Below, piece after piece: positions 28,048 to 40,152 of a DNA stretch of 64,000 bases. A program made the position numbers and the translations under genes. Position 1 is the first letter of the stretch; each line of letters starts with the position of its first letter. The notes under the pieces are model-generated. The model was not told the DNA's origin, searched no databases, and saw only the letters and a program-made list of their open reading frames with translations. This DNA is from Pseudomonas viridiflava (GTDB lineage: Bacteria > Pseudomonadota > Gammaproteobacteria > Pseudomonadales > Pseudomonadaceae), in NCBI GenBank assembly GCA_900596015.1, contig UVIF01000021.1, forward strand, positions 1 to 64,000, in the 5' to 3' direction.

Positions 28048-29379
28048 ATGGCTAAGCAAGGTGCTCTCTCAGCGCTAGGCAAGGGCGGTATGTCTGAACT
28101 CTGGGCTCGTCTGCGTTTTCTGTTCCTGGCGATCATCGTCTACAGAATTGGCGCACACATCCCGGTTCCAGGTATCAACCCGGACCGACTCGCAGACCTG
28201 TTTCGACAGAATGAGGGGACCATTCTTAGCTTGTTCAACATGTTTTCCGGCGGCGCGCTGGAACGGATGAGCATCTTTGCACTGGGGATCATGCCGTACA
28301 TTTCGGCATCGATCATCATGCAGCTGATGACCGCCGTGAGCCCGCAACTGGAGCAGTTGAAGAAGGAAGGGGAAGCTGGCCGTCGCAAGATCAGCCAGTA
28401 CACCCGCTATGGCACCGTCATCCTGGCCTTGGTGCAGGCGATCGGCATGTCGATCGGCCTGGCCAACCAGGGTGTGGCGTTCACTGCAAGTTTCAGCTTC
28501 TACTTCGTGGCGGTCTCCACTTTCGTGGCGGGCGCGATGTTCATGATGTGGCTGGGCGAGCAGATCACTGAGCGTGGTGTGGGTAACGGTATCTCGATGT
28601 TGATCTTCGCAGGTATCGTTGCTGGTCTTCCGAGAGCGATCGGGCAGTCTTTCGAGTCTGCACGTCAGGGCGATATCAACATCTTCGCGCTGGTTGCGAT
28701 CGGTCTGCTGGCGGTAGCGATTATCGGTTTTGTGGTGTTCATCGAGCGTGGTCAACGGCGAATAGCCGTTCACTATGCCAAGCGTCAGCAGGGCCGCAAG
28801 GTCTTCGCTGCGCAGACGAGCCACTTGCCGCTGAAAGTGAACATGGCCGGTGTGATTCCTGCCATTTTCGCGAGCAGCATCTTGCTGTTCCCGGCTTCGC
28901 TGGGCTCCTGGTTCGGTCAGTCCGAAGGTATGGGCTGGTTGCAGGACGTCTCGCAGTCGATCGCTCCTGGTCAGCCGTTGAACATTCTGCTGTTTAGTGC
29001 AGGGATCATTTTCTTCTGCTTCTTCTATACGGCGTTGATGTTCAATCCGAAAGACGTGGCGGAAAACCTGAAGAAGTCCGGTGCCTTTATTCCGGGTATT
29101 CGTCCAGGCGAGCAGTCGGCGCGCTACATTGATGGCGTTCTGACTCGTTTGACCATGTTCGGTGCCCTGTACATGATGTGCGTCTGCTTGCTTCCACAGT
29201 TTCTGGTGGTGGCTGCAAACGTTCCGTTCTACCTTGGCGGGACCTCGTTGCTGATTGTGGTAGTGGTTGTGATGGACTTTATGTCCCAAGTACAATCGCA
29301 CCTCGTTTCGCACCAGTACGAATCCCTGATGAAGAAAGCCAACCTGAAAGGCTACGGTGGCAGCGGTCTGCTGCGCTGA
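28048..29379 (+). CDS. secY: Preprotein translocase subunit SecY
   Basis: Ten-TM pore of the Sec translocon. 443 residues, with [12 protein letters not shown] after TM1, the plug region [20 protein letters not shown], and the cytoplasmic loop around [20 protein letters not shown]. It starts directly after the rplO stop, ensuring coupled translation. Partner SecE is encoded at 2300. Confidence 0.97.
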
Positions 29380-29407
29380 CAGTCCCTTAAGGTTCGAGGA
29401 GTTGGCA

Positions 29408-29524
29408 ATGAAAGTTCGTGCATCGGTGAAAAAGCTGTGCCGTAACTGCAAAATCATTCGTCGCGAAGGCGTCGTTCGAGTCATTTGCAGCGCAGAGCCG
29501 CGTCACAAACAGCGCCAAGGCTGA
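29408..29524 (+). CDS. rpmJ: 50S ribosomal protein L36 (zinc-binding form)
   Basis: 38 residues, the smallest ribosomal protein gene here. Cys11, Cys14, Cys27 and His33 form the zinc ribbon, so this is the C-plus paralogue that zinc-limited cells replace with a zinc-free copy. Preceded by a GAGGAG site 28 bases after secY. It ends the spc operon just before a terminator. Confidence 0.96.
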
Positions 29525-29541
29525 CTGTGATGTGCTACAAG

Positions 29542-29575
29542 CCCGGCAGCTAGTGCGCTGCCGGGTTGATTATTT
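29542..29575 (+). terminator. Terminator between rpmJ and rpsM
   Basis: Perfect 9-bp stem CCCGGCAGC/GCTGCCGGG with loop TAGTGC, followed by TTGATTATTTG. The tract right after the stem doubles as the -35 of the alpha operon promoter. Confidence 0.8.
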
Positions 29576-29594
29576 GTTATTACAGCGATATTAT
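29566..29594 (+). promoter_or_regulatory. Sigma70 promoter of the alpha operon (rpsM-rplQ)
   Basis: TTGATT (29566-29571) directly abutting the terminator stem, a 17-base spacer and TATTAT (29589-29594). Predicted leader of about 50 bases before rpsM. Confidence 0.75.
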
Positions 29595-29653
29595 CTCGCG
29601 CCCTATTTCTTGGCTTCCGGGGCGTAGGTAGCTGTCAATTGGAGTCCCACTGA

Positions 29654-30010
29654 ATGGCCCGTATTGCAGGCGTTAACATTCCAGATAACAAGCACACTGT
29701 TATCTCGCTGACCTACATCTATGGTGTTGGTCGCACTACTGCACAGAAAATCTGTGCAGACACTGGGGTCAACCCAGCCGCACGGATCAAGGATCTGAGC
29801 GACGAGCAGATTGAACAGCTGCGTGGCGAAGTGGCGAAGTTCACCACCGAAGGTGATCTGCGCCGCGAAATCAACATGAAAATCAAGCGCTTGATGGATC
29901 TGGGCTGCTATCGCGGTCTTCGTCATCGTCGTGGTCTGCCAGTACGCGGTCAGCGTACCAAGACCAACGCGCGTACCCGTAAAGGTCCGCGTAAGCCGAT
30001 CCGCAAGTAA
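29654..30010 (+). CDS. rpsM: 30S ribosomal protein S13
   Basis: 30S head protein bridging to L5. 118 residues, [20 protein letters not shown], with the conserved [20 protein letters not shown] and a basic C-terminal tail. First gene of the alpha operon. Confidence 0.97.
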   Translation: MARIAGVNIPDNKHTVISLTYIYGVGRTTAQKICADTGVNPAARIKDLSDEQIEQLRGEVAKFTTEGDLRREINMKIKRLMDLGCYRGLRHRRGLPVRGQRTKTNARTRKGPRKPIRK

Positions 30011-30040
30011 TCGCACCAGCGAATCGACAGGAATCTAGTC

Positions 30041-30430
30041 ATGGCAAAACCTGCTGCTCGTCCTCGTAAGAAAGTAAAAAAGACAGTGGTTGATGGCATC
30101 GCCCACATCCACGCGTCTTTCAACAACACCATCGTGACCATTACCGATCGTCAAGGTAACGCCCTGTCCTGGGCCACCTCCGGCGGCTCGGGCTTCCGCG
30201 GTTCACGCAAGTCCACCCCGTTCGCTGCCCAGGTGGCTGCAGAGCGTGCTGGTCAAGCTGCGCTGGAATATGGCCTGAAGAACCTCGACGTCAACGTCAA
30301 GGGTCCAGGTCCAGGTCGTGAGTCCGCTGTCCGTGCTTTGAACGGCTGTGGCTATAAGATCGCCAGCATCACCGACGTGACGCCAATCCCGCATAACGGG
30401 TGCCGTCCGCCGAAGAAGCGCCGCGTGTAA
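30041..30430 (+). CDS. rpsK: 30S ribosomal protein S11
   Basis: 30S platform protein at the mRNA exit. 129 residues: [19 protein letters not shown], the [15 protein letters not shown] region, and the conserved C-terminal [15 protein letters not shown]. Confidence 0.97.
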   Translation: MAKPAARPRKKVKKTVVDGIAHIHASFNNTIVTITDRQGNALSWATSGGSGFRGSRKSTPFAAQVAAERAGQAALEYGLKNLDVNVKGPGPGRESAVRALNGCGYKIASITDVTPIPHNGCRPPKKRRV

Positions 30431-30448
30431 TTCAGGAGACGATAGATA

Positions 30449-31069
30449 ATGGCTCGTTACATTGGTCCAAAATGCAAACTGGCTCGTCGTGAAGGCACTG
30501 ACCTGTTCCTGAAAAGCGGCGTTCGCGCCCTGGAATCGAAGTGCAATATCGAAGCAGCCCCAGGTATCCACGGTCAGCGCCGTGGCCGCCAGTCCGACTA
30601 CGGCACCCAGCTGCGTGAAAAGCAGAAAGTCCGTCGTATCTATGGCGTTCTCGAGCGTCAGTTCAGCGGTTACTACAAGGAAGCTGCCGGCAAGAAAGGC
30701 GCAACCGGCGAGAACCTGCTGCAACTGCTCGAATGCCGTCTGGACAACGTCGTATACCGTATGGGCTTCGGCTCGACTCGTGCCGAATCCCGTCAGTTGG
30801 TTTCGCACAAGTCGGTCAGCGTCAACGGCAAGACCGTTAACGTTCCGTCGTACCAGGTTCGTGCTGGTGACGTGGTCGCGATTCGCGAGAAAGCTAAAAA
30901 CCAGCTTCGCATTGTCCAAGCTCTCGATCTGTGTGCCCAACGTGGCCGCGTAGAATGGGTAGAAGTAGACACTGAGAAGAAGTCGGGCGTTTTCAAGAAC
31001 GTTCCTGCTCGCAGTGATCTGTCCGCCGACATCAACGAAAGCCTGATTGTCGAGCTCTACTCCAAGTAA
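30449..31069 (+). CDS. rpsD: 30S ribosomal protein S4
   Basis: Primary assembly protein and alpha operon translational repressor in E. coli. 206 residues with the S4 RNA-binding domain ([20 protein letters not shown]). 22 bases separate it from rpoA. Confidence 0.97.
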   Translation: MARYIGPKCKLARREGTDLFLKSGVRALESKCNIEAAPGIHGQRRGRQSDYGTQLREKQKVRRIYGVLERQFSGYYKEAAGKKGATGENLLQLLECRLDNVVYRMGFGSTRAESRQLVSHKSVSVNGKTVNVPSYQVRAGDVVAIREKAKNQLRIVQALDLCAQRGRVEWVEVDTEKKSGVFKNVPARSDLSADINESLIVELYSK

Positions 31070-31091
31070 GGGCTAGAAAATAGGTGCATCC

Positions 31092-32093
31092 ATGCAGATT
31101 TCGGTAAATGAGTTCCTGACGCCCCGCCACATTGATGTGCAGGTCGTCAGTCCAACCCGCGCCAAAATCACCCTCGAGCCTCTCGAGCGTGGTTTCGGCC
31201 ATACCCTGGGCAACGCGCTGCGACGCATCCTGTTGTCCTCAATGCCCGGCTGCGCAGTAGTCGAGGCCGAGATTGACGGTGTACTCCATGAGTACAGCGC
31301 CATCGAAGGTGTACAGGAAGACGTCATTGAAATCCTGTTGAACCTGAAAGGCCTGGCTATCAAGCTGCACGGTCGTGACGAAGTTACGCTGACCTTGTCG
31401 AAAAAGGGTTCGGGGGTGGTTACCGCTGCCGATATTCAGCTGGATCATGATGTCGAGATCGTTAATCCCGATCACGTAATCGCTAACCTGGCGTCTAACG
31501 GCGCCCTGAACATGAAGCTCGTTGTAGCTCGTGGTCGTGGTTATGAACCGGCCGACTCGCGTCAAAGCGATGAAGACGAAAGCCGCAGCATTGGTCGCTT
31601 GCAGCTTGACTCTTCGTTCAGCCCGGTACGTCGTATCGCATACGTGGTGGAAAACGCCCGTGTCGAGCAGCGCACTAACCTGGACAAGCTGGTTATTGAT
31701 CTGGAAACCAACGGTACCCTGGATCCTGAAGAGGCTATCCGTCGCGCTGCAACCATTCTGCAACAGCAGTTGGCTGCGTTCGTCGACCTCAAAGGTGACA
31801 GTGAGCCTGTGGTAATCGAGCAGGAAGACGAGATCGATCCGATCCTGCTTCGCCCGGTTGACGATCTGGAACTGACTGTACGTTCGGCTAACTGCCTTAA
31901 GGCGGAAAACATTTACTACATCGGCGACCTGATTCAGCGTACCGAAGTAGAACTGTTGAAGACTCCGAACCTGGGCAAGAAATCCTTGACTGAAATCAAG
32001 GACGTTCTGGCCTCCCGCGGTCTGTCCCTCGGCATGCGCCTCGACAACTGGCCGCCTGCAAGTCTTAAGAAGGACGACAAGGCGACTGCCTGA
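31092..32093 (+). CDS. rpoA: DNA-directed RNA polymerase subunit alpha
   Basis: Assembly scaffold and activator target of RNA polymerase. 333 residues. The N-terminal dimerisation domain has [21 protein letters not shown] flexible linker (about 235-250) leads to the C-terminal domain with [20 protein letters not shown] and the helix-hairpin-helix [19 protein letters not shown], which binds UP elements and regulators such as OxyR and ANR. Confidence 0.98.
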   Translation: MQISVNEFLTPRHIDVQVVSPTRAKITLEPLERGFGHTLGNALRRILLSSMPGCAVVEAEIDGVLHEYSAIEGVQEDVIEILLNLKGLAIKLHGRDEVTLTLSKKGSGVVTAADIQLDHDVEIVNPDHVIANLASNGALNMKLVVARGRGYEPADSRQSDEDESRSIGRLQLDSSFSPVRRIAYVVENARVEQRTNLDKLVIDLETNGTLDPEEAIRRAATILQQQLAAFVDLKGDSEPVVIEQEDEIDPILLRPVDDLELTVRSANCLKAENIYYIGDLIQRTEVELLKTPNLGKKSLTEIKDVLASRGLSLGMRLDNWPPASLKKDDKATA

Positions 32094-32135
32094 TCGTCGT
32101 AATCACCGAACGTAGTGTTTGGTAAGGAATGAACC

Positions 32136-32522
32136 ATGCGTCATCGTAAAAGTGGACGTCACCTGAGCCGTACCAGCTCGCACCGCAAGGCCATGTTTCA
32201 GAACATGGCGGTGTCGCTGTTCGAGCACGAGCTGATCAAGACTACCCTGCCAAAAGCCAAGGAACTGCGCCGCGTTGCCGAGCCGCTGATCACCCTGGCC
32301 AAGGTAGACAGCGTTGCAAACCGCCGTCTTGCTTTCGACCGTACTCGCTCGAAAGAAATGGTTGGTAAGCTGTTCAACGATCTGGGCAAGCGCTATGCCA
32401 CCCGTCAGGGCGGTTACCTGCGTATCCTCAAGTGCGGCTTCCGTACTGGCGATAACGCACCTATGGCGTACGTCGAGCTGGTTGATCGTCCTGTTGGTGG
32501 CTCGGTTGAAGCTGCTGAATAA
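32136..32522 (+). CDS. rplQ: 50S ribosomal protein L17
   Basis: Protein near the tunnel exit. 128 residues: [20 protein letters not shown] and C-terminal [14 protein letters not shown]. Last gene of the alpha operon, followed by a terminator. Confidence 0.97.
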   Translation: MRHRKSGRHLSRTSSHRKAMFQNMAVSLFEHELIKTTLPKAKELRRVAEPLITLAKVDSVANRRLAFDRTRSKEMVGKLFNDLGKRYATRQGGYLRILKCGFRTGDNAPMAYVELVDRPVGGSVEAAE

Positions 32523-32540
32523 GACGAACAGTCTGTTCTG

Positions 32541-32569
32541 GAAAAACCGGGCTTAGGTCCGGTTTTTTT
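32541..32569 (+). terminator. Rho-independent terminator of the alpha operon
   Basis: ACCGGGC-TTAG-GTCCGGT stem-loop (one G-T pair) flanked by a run of A on the left and seven T on the right. Confidence 0.9.
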
Positions 32570-32580
32570 ATGTCTGCTGA

Positions 32581-32617
32581 TTAGTCAAAATCTATCAGGC
32601 AGAGAAGATTTGCCCAT
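32581..32617 (+). promoter_or_regulatory. Candidate OxyR binding site upstream of katA
   Basis: Four tetramers with exact 7-base spacing, TTAG-N7-CTAT-N7-AGAA-N7-CCAT, match 12 of 16 positions of the ATAG-N7-CTAT-N7-ATAG-N7-CTAT OxyR consensus. The site ends 88 bases before the katA start codon. No convincing -35/-10 pair was found downstream of it. Confidence 0.45.
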
Positions 32618-32704
32618 TAGTCGAATGAGGGTGTTTTTTGGATACTTGCTCCAAGCCGCTGAAGTCGGCGCCTACACAGCAAGCCTTACCAAGGAACATC
32701 GTCT

Positions 32705-34153
32705 ATGAGCCAGAGCAAGATCCTCACCACCGCTAGCGGCGCGCCGGTCGCCGACAATCAGAATTCCCGTTCTGCAGGCCCGCGTGGTCCCTTGCTTCTG
32801 GACGATTTCCATCTGATCGAGAAGCTTGCGCATTTTAATCGCGAGAATATTCCTGAGCGCCGTGTGCACGCCAAGGGTTCAGGCGCATACGGTACCTTCA
32901 CGGTAACCCGAGATATCTCTCAATATTCCAGTGCCAAGCTGTTCAGTGCGGTGGGCAAGCAGACCGAAACCTTCCTGCGGTTTTCCACGGTGGGCGGCGA
33001 GCGCGGTTCGGCTGATACCGAGCGCGACCCGCGCGGTTTCGCCCTCAAGTTCTACACAGAGGAAGGCAACTGGGACATCGTCGGCAACAACACGCCTGTG
33101 TTCTTCATTCGCGACCCGATGAAGTTTCCCGATTTCATCCATACCCAGAAGCGCTTGCCTCAAAGCAACCTGAAGAGCGCGCAGATGATGTGGGACTTCT
33201 GGTCCCATTCACCTGAAGCATTGCACCAGGTGACCATTCTGTTCTCCGATCGCGGCATTCCCGATGGCTATCGCCACATGCACGGCTTTGGGAGTCATAC
33301 CTACAGCCTGATAAATGCCAAGGGAGAGCGGCACTGGGTCAAGTGGCACTACAAGACGGCTCAGGGCATCAAGAATCTGGCGCCGGCCGACGCGGCGCGT
33401 ATCGCAGGCACCGACCCGGATTACGCACAGCGCGACCTGTTCGATGCAATCGAGCGTGGGGATTTCCCCAAGTGGCGTGTATGCATGCAGATCATGAGTG
33501 AGGATCAGGCGAACCGTCACCACGAAAACCCGTTCGACGTAACCAAGACCTGGTCGCAGAAAGAGTTTCCGTTGATCGAAGTGGGTATGTTGGAACTGAA
33601 TCGTAATCCGCTGAACTATTTTGCCGAAGTAGAGCAAGCTACGTTTGGCCCGAGCAACATGGTGCCTGGCGTAGGGCTGTCGCCCGACCGTATGCTGCAA
33701 GGCCGTGTGTTCGCGTATGCCGATGCTCACCGCTATCGCGTCGGGACCAATCATCAGCAGTTGCCGGTGAACGCACCACGCAGTGCGGTTTATTCGTACC
33801 AGCGTGACGGTTCGATGGCCTTTGGCAGCAATGGCGGTGCCGCGCCTAACTACGAGCCCAACAGCTACGCCGATGCGCCCAAGCAGGCGCCTCAGTATCG
33901 CGAGCCCGCCCTGGCTCTGCACGGTGACGCGGATCGCTTCGATCATCGCGTGGACGCCGATTACTACAGCCAGGCCGGTGCGCTGTTCCGCTTGATGAGC
34001 GCAGAGCAGCAGGCGTTGCTGATCGACAACATTGCGGGTGCGATGATGGGTGTCAGCGCAGATGTGGTGGAGCGTCAGTTGCAGCACTTCTACCGTGCCG
34101 ACGAAGCCTACGGTAACGGGATCGCCAGGGCACTGGGCATCCAGTTGGGCTGA
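32705..34153 (+). CDS. katA: Monofunctional haem catalase (small-subunit, KatA type)
   Basis: Converts hydrogen peroxide to water and oxygen in the cytoplasm. 482 residues, the short clade 3 type. Distal His55 ([15 protein letters not shown]), catalytic Asn128 (VGNNTPVFF) and proximal haem ligand Tyr338 ([13 protein letters not shown]) are all present. No signal peptide. It lies between the alpha operon and the ferritin gene, the order known from P. aeruginosa (rplQ-katA-ferritin). Likely OxyR-controlled, by the upstream site. Confidence 0.96.
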   Translation: MSQSKILTTASGAPVADNQNSRSAGPRGPLLLDDFHLIEKLAHFNRENIPERRVHAKGSGAYGTFTVTRDISQYSSAKLFSAVGKQTETFLRFSTVGGERGSADTERDPRGFALKFYTEEGNWDIVGNNTPVFFIRDPMKFPDFIHTQKRLPQSNLKSAQMMWDFWSHSPEALHQVTILFSDRGIPDGYRHMHGFGSHTYSLINAKGERHWVKWHYKTAQGIKNLAPADAARIAGTDPDYAQRDLFDAIERGDFPKWRVCMQIMSEDQANRHHENPFDVTKTWSQKEFPLIEVGMLELNRNPLNYFAEVEQATFGPSNMVPGVGLSPDRMLQGRVFAYADAHRYRVGTNHQQLPVNAPRSAVYSYQRDGSMAFGSNGGAAPNYEPNSYADAPKQAPQYREPALALHGDADRFDHRVDADYYSQAGALFRLMSAEQQALLIDNIAGAMMGVSADVVERQLQHFYRADEAYGNGIARALGIQLG

Positions 34154-34170
34154 ACCTAAGTGATAAGAAG

Positions 34171-34195
34171 AACCGCCCTCATCTGGGCGGTTTTT
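34171..34195 (+). terminator. Rho-independent terminator of katA
   Basis: Stem AACCGCCC/GGGCGGTT with loop TCATCT, continuing into TTTTT. It separates katA from the ferritin gene. Confidence 0.9.
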
Positions 34196-34307
34196 CGCTT
34201 TATTTCGTCGCTTTTTCTCTGCTTTTTAGCGTATTTATGCACCGCAGGCCGTGACGTAACCGCGACCTTGGTTCAAACTATGCCTTTCTGCTAGGAGATA
34301 TACGGCG

Positions 34308-34772
34308 ATGCTAGGCCACCCGGACGTAATTGATTACCTCAATACTTTGCTCACAGGCGAGCTGGCTGCCCGTGATCAGTATTTCATCCACTCGCGGATG
34401 TACGAGGACTGGGGCTTCGCCAAGCTCTTCGAGCGCATCAATCATGAGATGGAAGAAGAAGCAGGTCATGCCGACGCCTTGATGCGTCGCATCCTGATGC
34501 TCGAAGGTACGCCGCGCATGCGTCCGGACGACCTTGAAGTCGGTACGGATGTACCGAGCATGATCGCCGCCGATCTGCGTCTGGAATACAAGGTGCGTGC
34601 GGCCTTGTGCAAGGGCATCGAGTTGTGCGAACGACACAGCGATTTCGTGACTCGCGACATACTGCGGGTGCAGTTGGCGGATACCGAAGAAGACCACACG
34701 TACTGGCTGGAGAAGCAGCAGGGGCTGATCAAGTCCATTGGCTTGGAGAATTACCTGCAGTCGCAGTTTTGA
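34308..34772 (+). CDS. ftnA: Ferritin of the FtnA type (Bfr-like, haem methionine missing)
   Basis: Iron-storage cage protein, 154 residues. The ferroxidase ligands align as Glu18, Glu51, His54, Glu93, Glu127 and His130. The haem-ligating Met52 of true bacterioferritins is Ala52 here (EEEAGHAD where E. coli Bfr has DEMKHAD). P. aeruginosa has an equivalent gene next to katA, once called bfrA, shown to be a ferritin without haem. Automatic annotation will probably say bacterioferritin. It would keep iron away from peroxide alongside catalase. Confidence 0.88.
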   Translation: MLGHPDVIDYLNTLLTGELAARDQYFIHSRMYEDWGFAKLFERINHEMEEEAGHADALMRRILMLEGTPRMRPDDLEVGTDVPSMIAADLRLEYKVRAALCKGIELCERHSDFVTRDILRVQLADTEEDHTYWLEKQQGLIKSIGLENYLQSQF

Positions 34773-34884
34773 TCTCACCGTAGCAGTGGTTGAAGGCCCG
34801 GCAGGATGCACGGTGATTCTGCAGGGTTACGGTGCTGACCGCTGACGCGGCTTGCGCCGCTGCTACAGAGTTGTGTTTGCAATG

Positions 34885-34910
34885 AAAAGCCCCGCTTGTG
34901 CGGGGCTTTT
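34885..34910. terminator. Bidirectional terminator between ftnA and uvrA
   Basis: Perfect 11-bp stem AAAAGCCCCGC/GCGGGGCTTTT with loop TTGT, flanked by A and T runs so that it works for both convergent genes. The preceding 34773-34884 stretch contains a GGCTTGCGCCGCTGCTACAG segment faintly like a Pseudomonas REP element, and no gene. Confidence 0.9.
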
Positions 34911-34915
34911 TGGTT

Positions 34916-37750
<2,835 letters not shown>

Positions 37751-37915
37751 GGCGGCCTCGCGCGGCGGGCGTAAACAGGTGAGTATACGGGGCTTGTCAA
37801 TGGCACGGCACGGTGAGTGCGCGCAAAGATGAAGAAGGCGCGTCATAGCGTCGCCGTCTGTGCCGTTACTGGGTGGGACTGGTAGAATCGTCACCGGTTC
37901 ACACGAGGTTTATCC

Positions 37916-39310
37916 ATGCACGATCCCCACAGCGAACGCATGAGCAGCGGTGAAACCCGCGCAGCCAGCGGGTTGGCCCTGGTGTTCGCTTTCCGCATGC
38001 TAGGCATGTTCATGGTCCTGCCGGTGCTGGCGACCTATGGCATGGACCTGGCGGGCGCCACCCCGGCCCTGATCGGTCTGGCGATCGGCGCCTATGGCCT
38101 GACCCAGGCATTTCTGCAGATCCCTTTCGGGGTCATCTCCGACCGCATCGGCCGTCGTCCGGTGATCTACGGCGGCCTGGTGATCTTCGCCATCGGCAGC
38201 GTGGTCGCGGCCCAGTCCGATTCCATCTGGGGCGTGATCGCTGGACGCGTTCTGCAGGGCGCCGGGGCGATATCGGCGGCGGTCATGGCCCTGCTATCGG
38301 ACCTGACCCGCGAACAGAACCGCACCAAGGCGATGGCCATGATCGGCATGAGCATTGGTGTGTCGTTCGCGGTGGCGATGGTGGTCGGGCCGCTGCTGAC
38401 CCGAGCCTTTGGCCTGCATGGCCTGTTCCTGGCGACCGGTGCGCTGGCCTTGGTCGGCATCCTGCTGGTGGCCTTCACGGTGCCCAAGGCCACGGCGCAT
38501 ACACTTCATCGCGAGTCGGGCGTAACCCGCAGCGAGATGCTGGCCACCCTCAAGCATCCCGATCTGCTGCGCCTGGACCTGGGCATTTTCGTGCTTCACT
38601 CGATCCTGATGGCAAGCTTCGTCGCCTTGCCTCTGGCGCTGGTGGAGCGTGCCGGGTTGCCCAAGGAGCAGCATTGGTGGGTGTACCTGACCGCCCTGGT
38701 CGTATCTTTTTTCGCAATGATTCCGTTCATCATCTACGGCGAAAAGAAGCGCAAGATGAAGCGTGTTCTGCTGGGCGCGGTGGCGACCTTGATGCTGGTG
38801 GAGGTGTTCTTCTGGGGGTTCGGCGACAGCCTGAAGGCGCTGGTCATTGGCACGGTGGTGTTCTTCACGGCGTTCAACCTGCTGGAGGCGTCGCTGCCTT
38901 CGCTGATCAGCAAGGTTTCACCGGCCGGCGGCAAGGGCACGGCCATGGGGGTGTATTCCACCAGCCAGTTCCTGGGGTCGGCCATGGGTGGCATCCTTGG
39001 CGGTTGGTTGTTTCAGCAGGGTGGGCTGGGTGTGGTCTTCATCGGATGCGCAGCGCTGTGCGCCCTGTGGCTGGCCATAGCTGTTACTATGCGCGAACCA
39101 CCCTACGTGACCAGTCTGCGCTTGCCGCTTTCGCCCCAAGCGATGCGCGAGACGGGATTGGCCGAGCGGTTGAAAGCCGTGCCCGGTGTAACAGATGCGG
39201 TGGTGGTGGCAGAAGAGGCCGCCATCTATATCAAATTGGACAAAGAAATTTTGGATCGCACCGCCCTCGAGCGCCTGGTCAACCCAGCGCCGGAAGCGTG
39301 CGAAGCCTAG
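37916..39310 (+). CDS. YajR-like MFS transporter with C-terminal cytoplasmic domain
   Basis: Drug/H+ antiporter-like inner-membrane transporter, 464 residues, 12 predicted helices. The MFS motif A loop is GVISDRIGRRPVIYG and motif C-like VGPLLTRAFG follows. After the last helix comes a 60-residue soluble tail (RLKAVPGVTDAVVVAEEAAIY...) resembling the ferredoxin-like YAM domain of E. coli YajR. Substrate unknown. It lies between uvrA and ssb in other pseudomonads, so it is a core gene; 9 bases separate it from ssb. Confidence 0.85.
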   Translation: MHDPHSERMSSGETRAASGLALVFAFRMLGMFMVLPVLATYGMDLAGATPALIGLAIGAYGLTQAFLQIPFGVISDRIGRRPVIYGGLVIFAIGSVVAAQSDSIWGVIAGRVLQGAGAISAAVMALLSDLTREQNRTKAMAMIGMSIGVSFAVAMVVGPLLTRAFGLHGLFLATGALALVGILLVAFTVPKATAHTLHRESGVTRSEMLATLKHPDLLRLDLGIFVLHSILMASFVALPLALVERAGLPKEQHWWVYLTALVVSFFAMIPFIIYGEKKRKMKRVLLGAVATLMLVEVFFWGFGDSLKALVIGTVVFFTAFNLLEASLPSLISKVSPAGGKGTAMGVYSTSQFLGSAMGGILGGWLFQQGGLGVVFIGCAALCALWLAIAVTMREPPYVTSLRLPLSPQAMRETGLAERLKAVPGVTDAVVVAEEAAIYIKLDKEILDRTALERLVNPAPEACEA

Positions 39311-39319
39311 GAGAACGTT

Positions 39320-39850
39320 ATGGCCCGTGGGGTTAACAAAGTCATTCTGGTGGGTACTTGCGGTCAGGATCCCGAAGTCCGTTTCCTGCCCAACGGCAAT
39401 GCGGTCACCAACCTGAGCCTGGCCACCAGCGAGCAGTGGACCGACAAGCAGAGCGGCCAGAAGGTCGAGCGTACCGAGTGGCACCGTGTGTCGATGTTCG
39501 GCAAGGTTGCGGAGATCGCCGGTGAGTACCTGCGCAAGGGCTCACAGGTGTACATCGAAGGCAAGCTGCAGACCCGCGAGTGGGAAAAGGACGGTATCAA
39601 GCGTTACACCACCGAGATCATCGTCGACATGCAGGGAACCATGCAGCTGTTGGGCGGCCGTCCGCAGAACAACGACCAGCAGGGCGGCGGTGGCAACAAC
39701 TACCAACAGTCGGCACCGGCTCCGCGTCAGCAGGCGCCGCGTCCACAGCAGTCGGCACCTCAGCAGCGTTCGGCTCCGCCGGCGCAGCAGCAGCCAGCGC
39801 AGCAGCCGGCTCCGGATTTTGACAGCTTTGATGATGATATTCCGTTCTAG
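39320..39850 (+). CDS. ssb: Single-stranded DNA-binding protein
   Basis: Coats ssDNA in replication, repair and recombination. 176 residues: OB fold (about 1-110, [20 protein letters not shown] and [14 protein letters not shown]), a Gln/Pro-rich flexible linker, and the acidic protein-docking tip [11 protein letters not shown]. It is probably co-transcribed with the MFS gene 9 bases upstream. Confidence 0.97.
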   Translation: MARGVNKVILVGTCGQDPEVRFLPNGNAVTNLSLATSEQWTDKQSGQKVERTEWHRVSMFGKVAEIAGEYLRKGSQVYIEGKLQTREWEKDGIKRYTTEIIVDMQGTMQLLGGRPQNNDQQGGGGNNYQQSAPAPRQQAPRPQQSAPQQRSAPPAQQQPAQQPAPDFDSFDDDIPF

Positions 39851-39878
39851 GGTATAGCTACACCGCCCGTATGACCTG

Positions 39879-39914
39879 AAAAAGCCCCGCTGCCACCCAG
39901 CACCGGGGCTTTTT
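39879..39914 (+). terminator. Rho-independent terminator of ssb
   Basis: Arms AAAAAGCCCCG and CGGGGCTTTTT enclose a 14-base loop. Located 28 bases after ssb. Confidence 0.85.
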
Positions 39915-40152
39915 GCCGCTCGCCAAAAAGCAGGCGAGTGCACTGCTTCGAACAGGCCTTGTAAAGCCGCTTTGACGCCAGTTTTTCAGCTGTTTTCACA
40001 GCGGCAAAATATAAATATATGCATCGCGTATTACCTTGCCCTGGCCCCGCCGCTTCACTAAGATTTTTCCAACTTCGCGGCCCTGTTGCCCACGCTTCGT
40101 TACCTGAAGCGCACTGCCTGCCGCCGATACACCCTTCGAACGGAATCACGTC
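39915..40152. other. Gene-free leader region upstream of the acyltransferase gene
   Basis: The whole ssb-acyltransferase gap is 302 bases. After the terminator I see no conserved coding frame. It includes an AT-rich patch (AAAATATAAATATATGC near 40006-40022) in otherwise GC-rich DNA. The promoter of the next gene is probably here, but no well-spaced -35/-10 pair stands out. Confidence 0.5.

Noticed and set aside
34840..34872. REP element after ftnA
   Set aside because: GGCTTGCGCCGCTGCTACAG is only faintly like Pseudomonas REPs, single-copy in the window, and lacks a clear inverted partner.
37751..37915. LexA (SOS) box upstream of uvrA
   Set aside because: GTATACTCACCTGTTT looks partly like a half-site, but no CTG-N10-CAG arrangement with acceptable symmetry is present.
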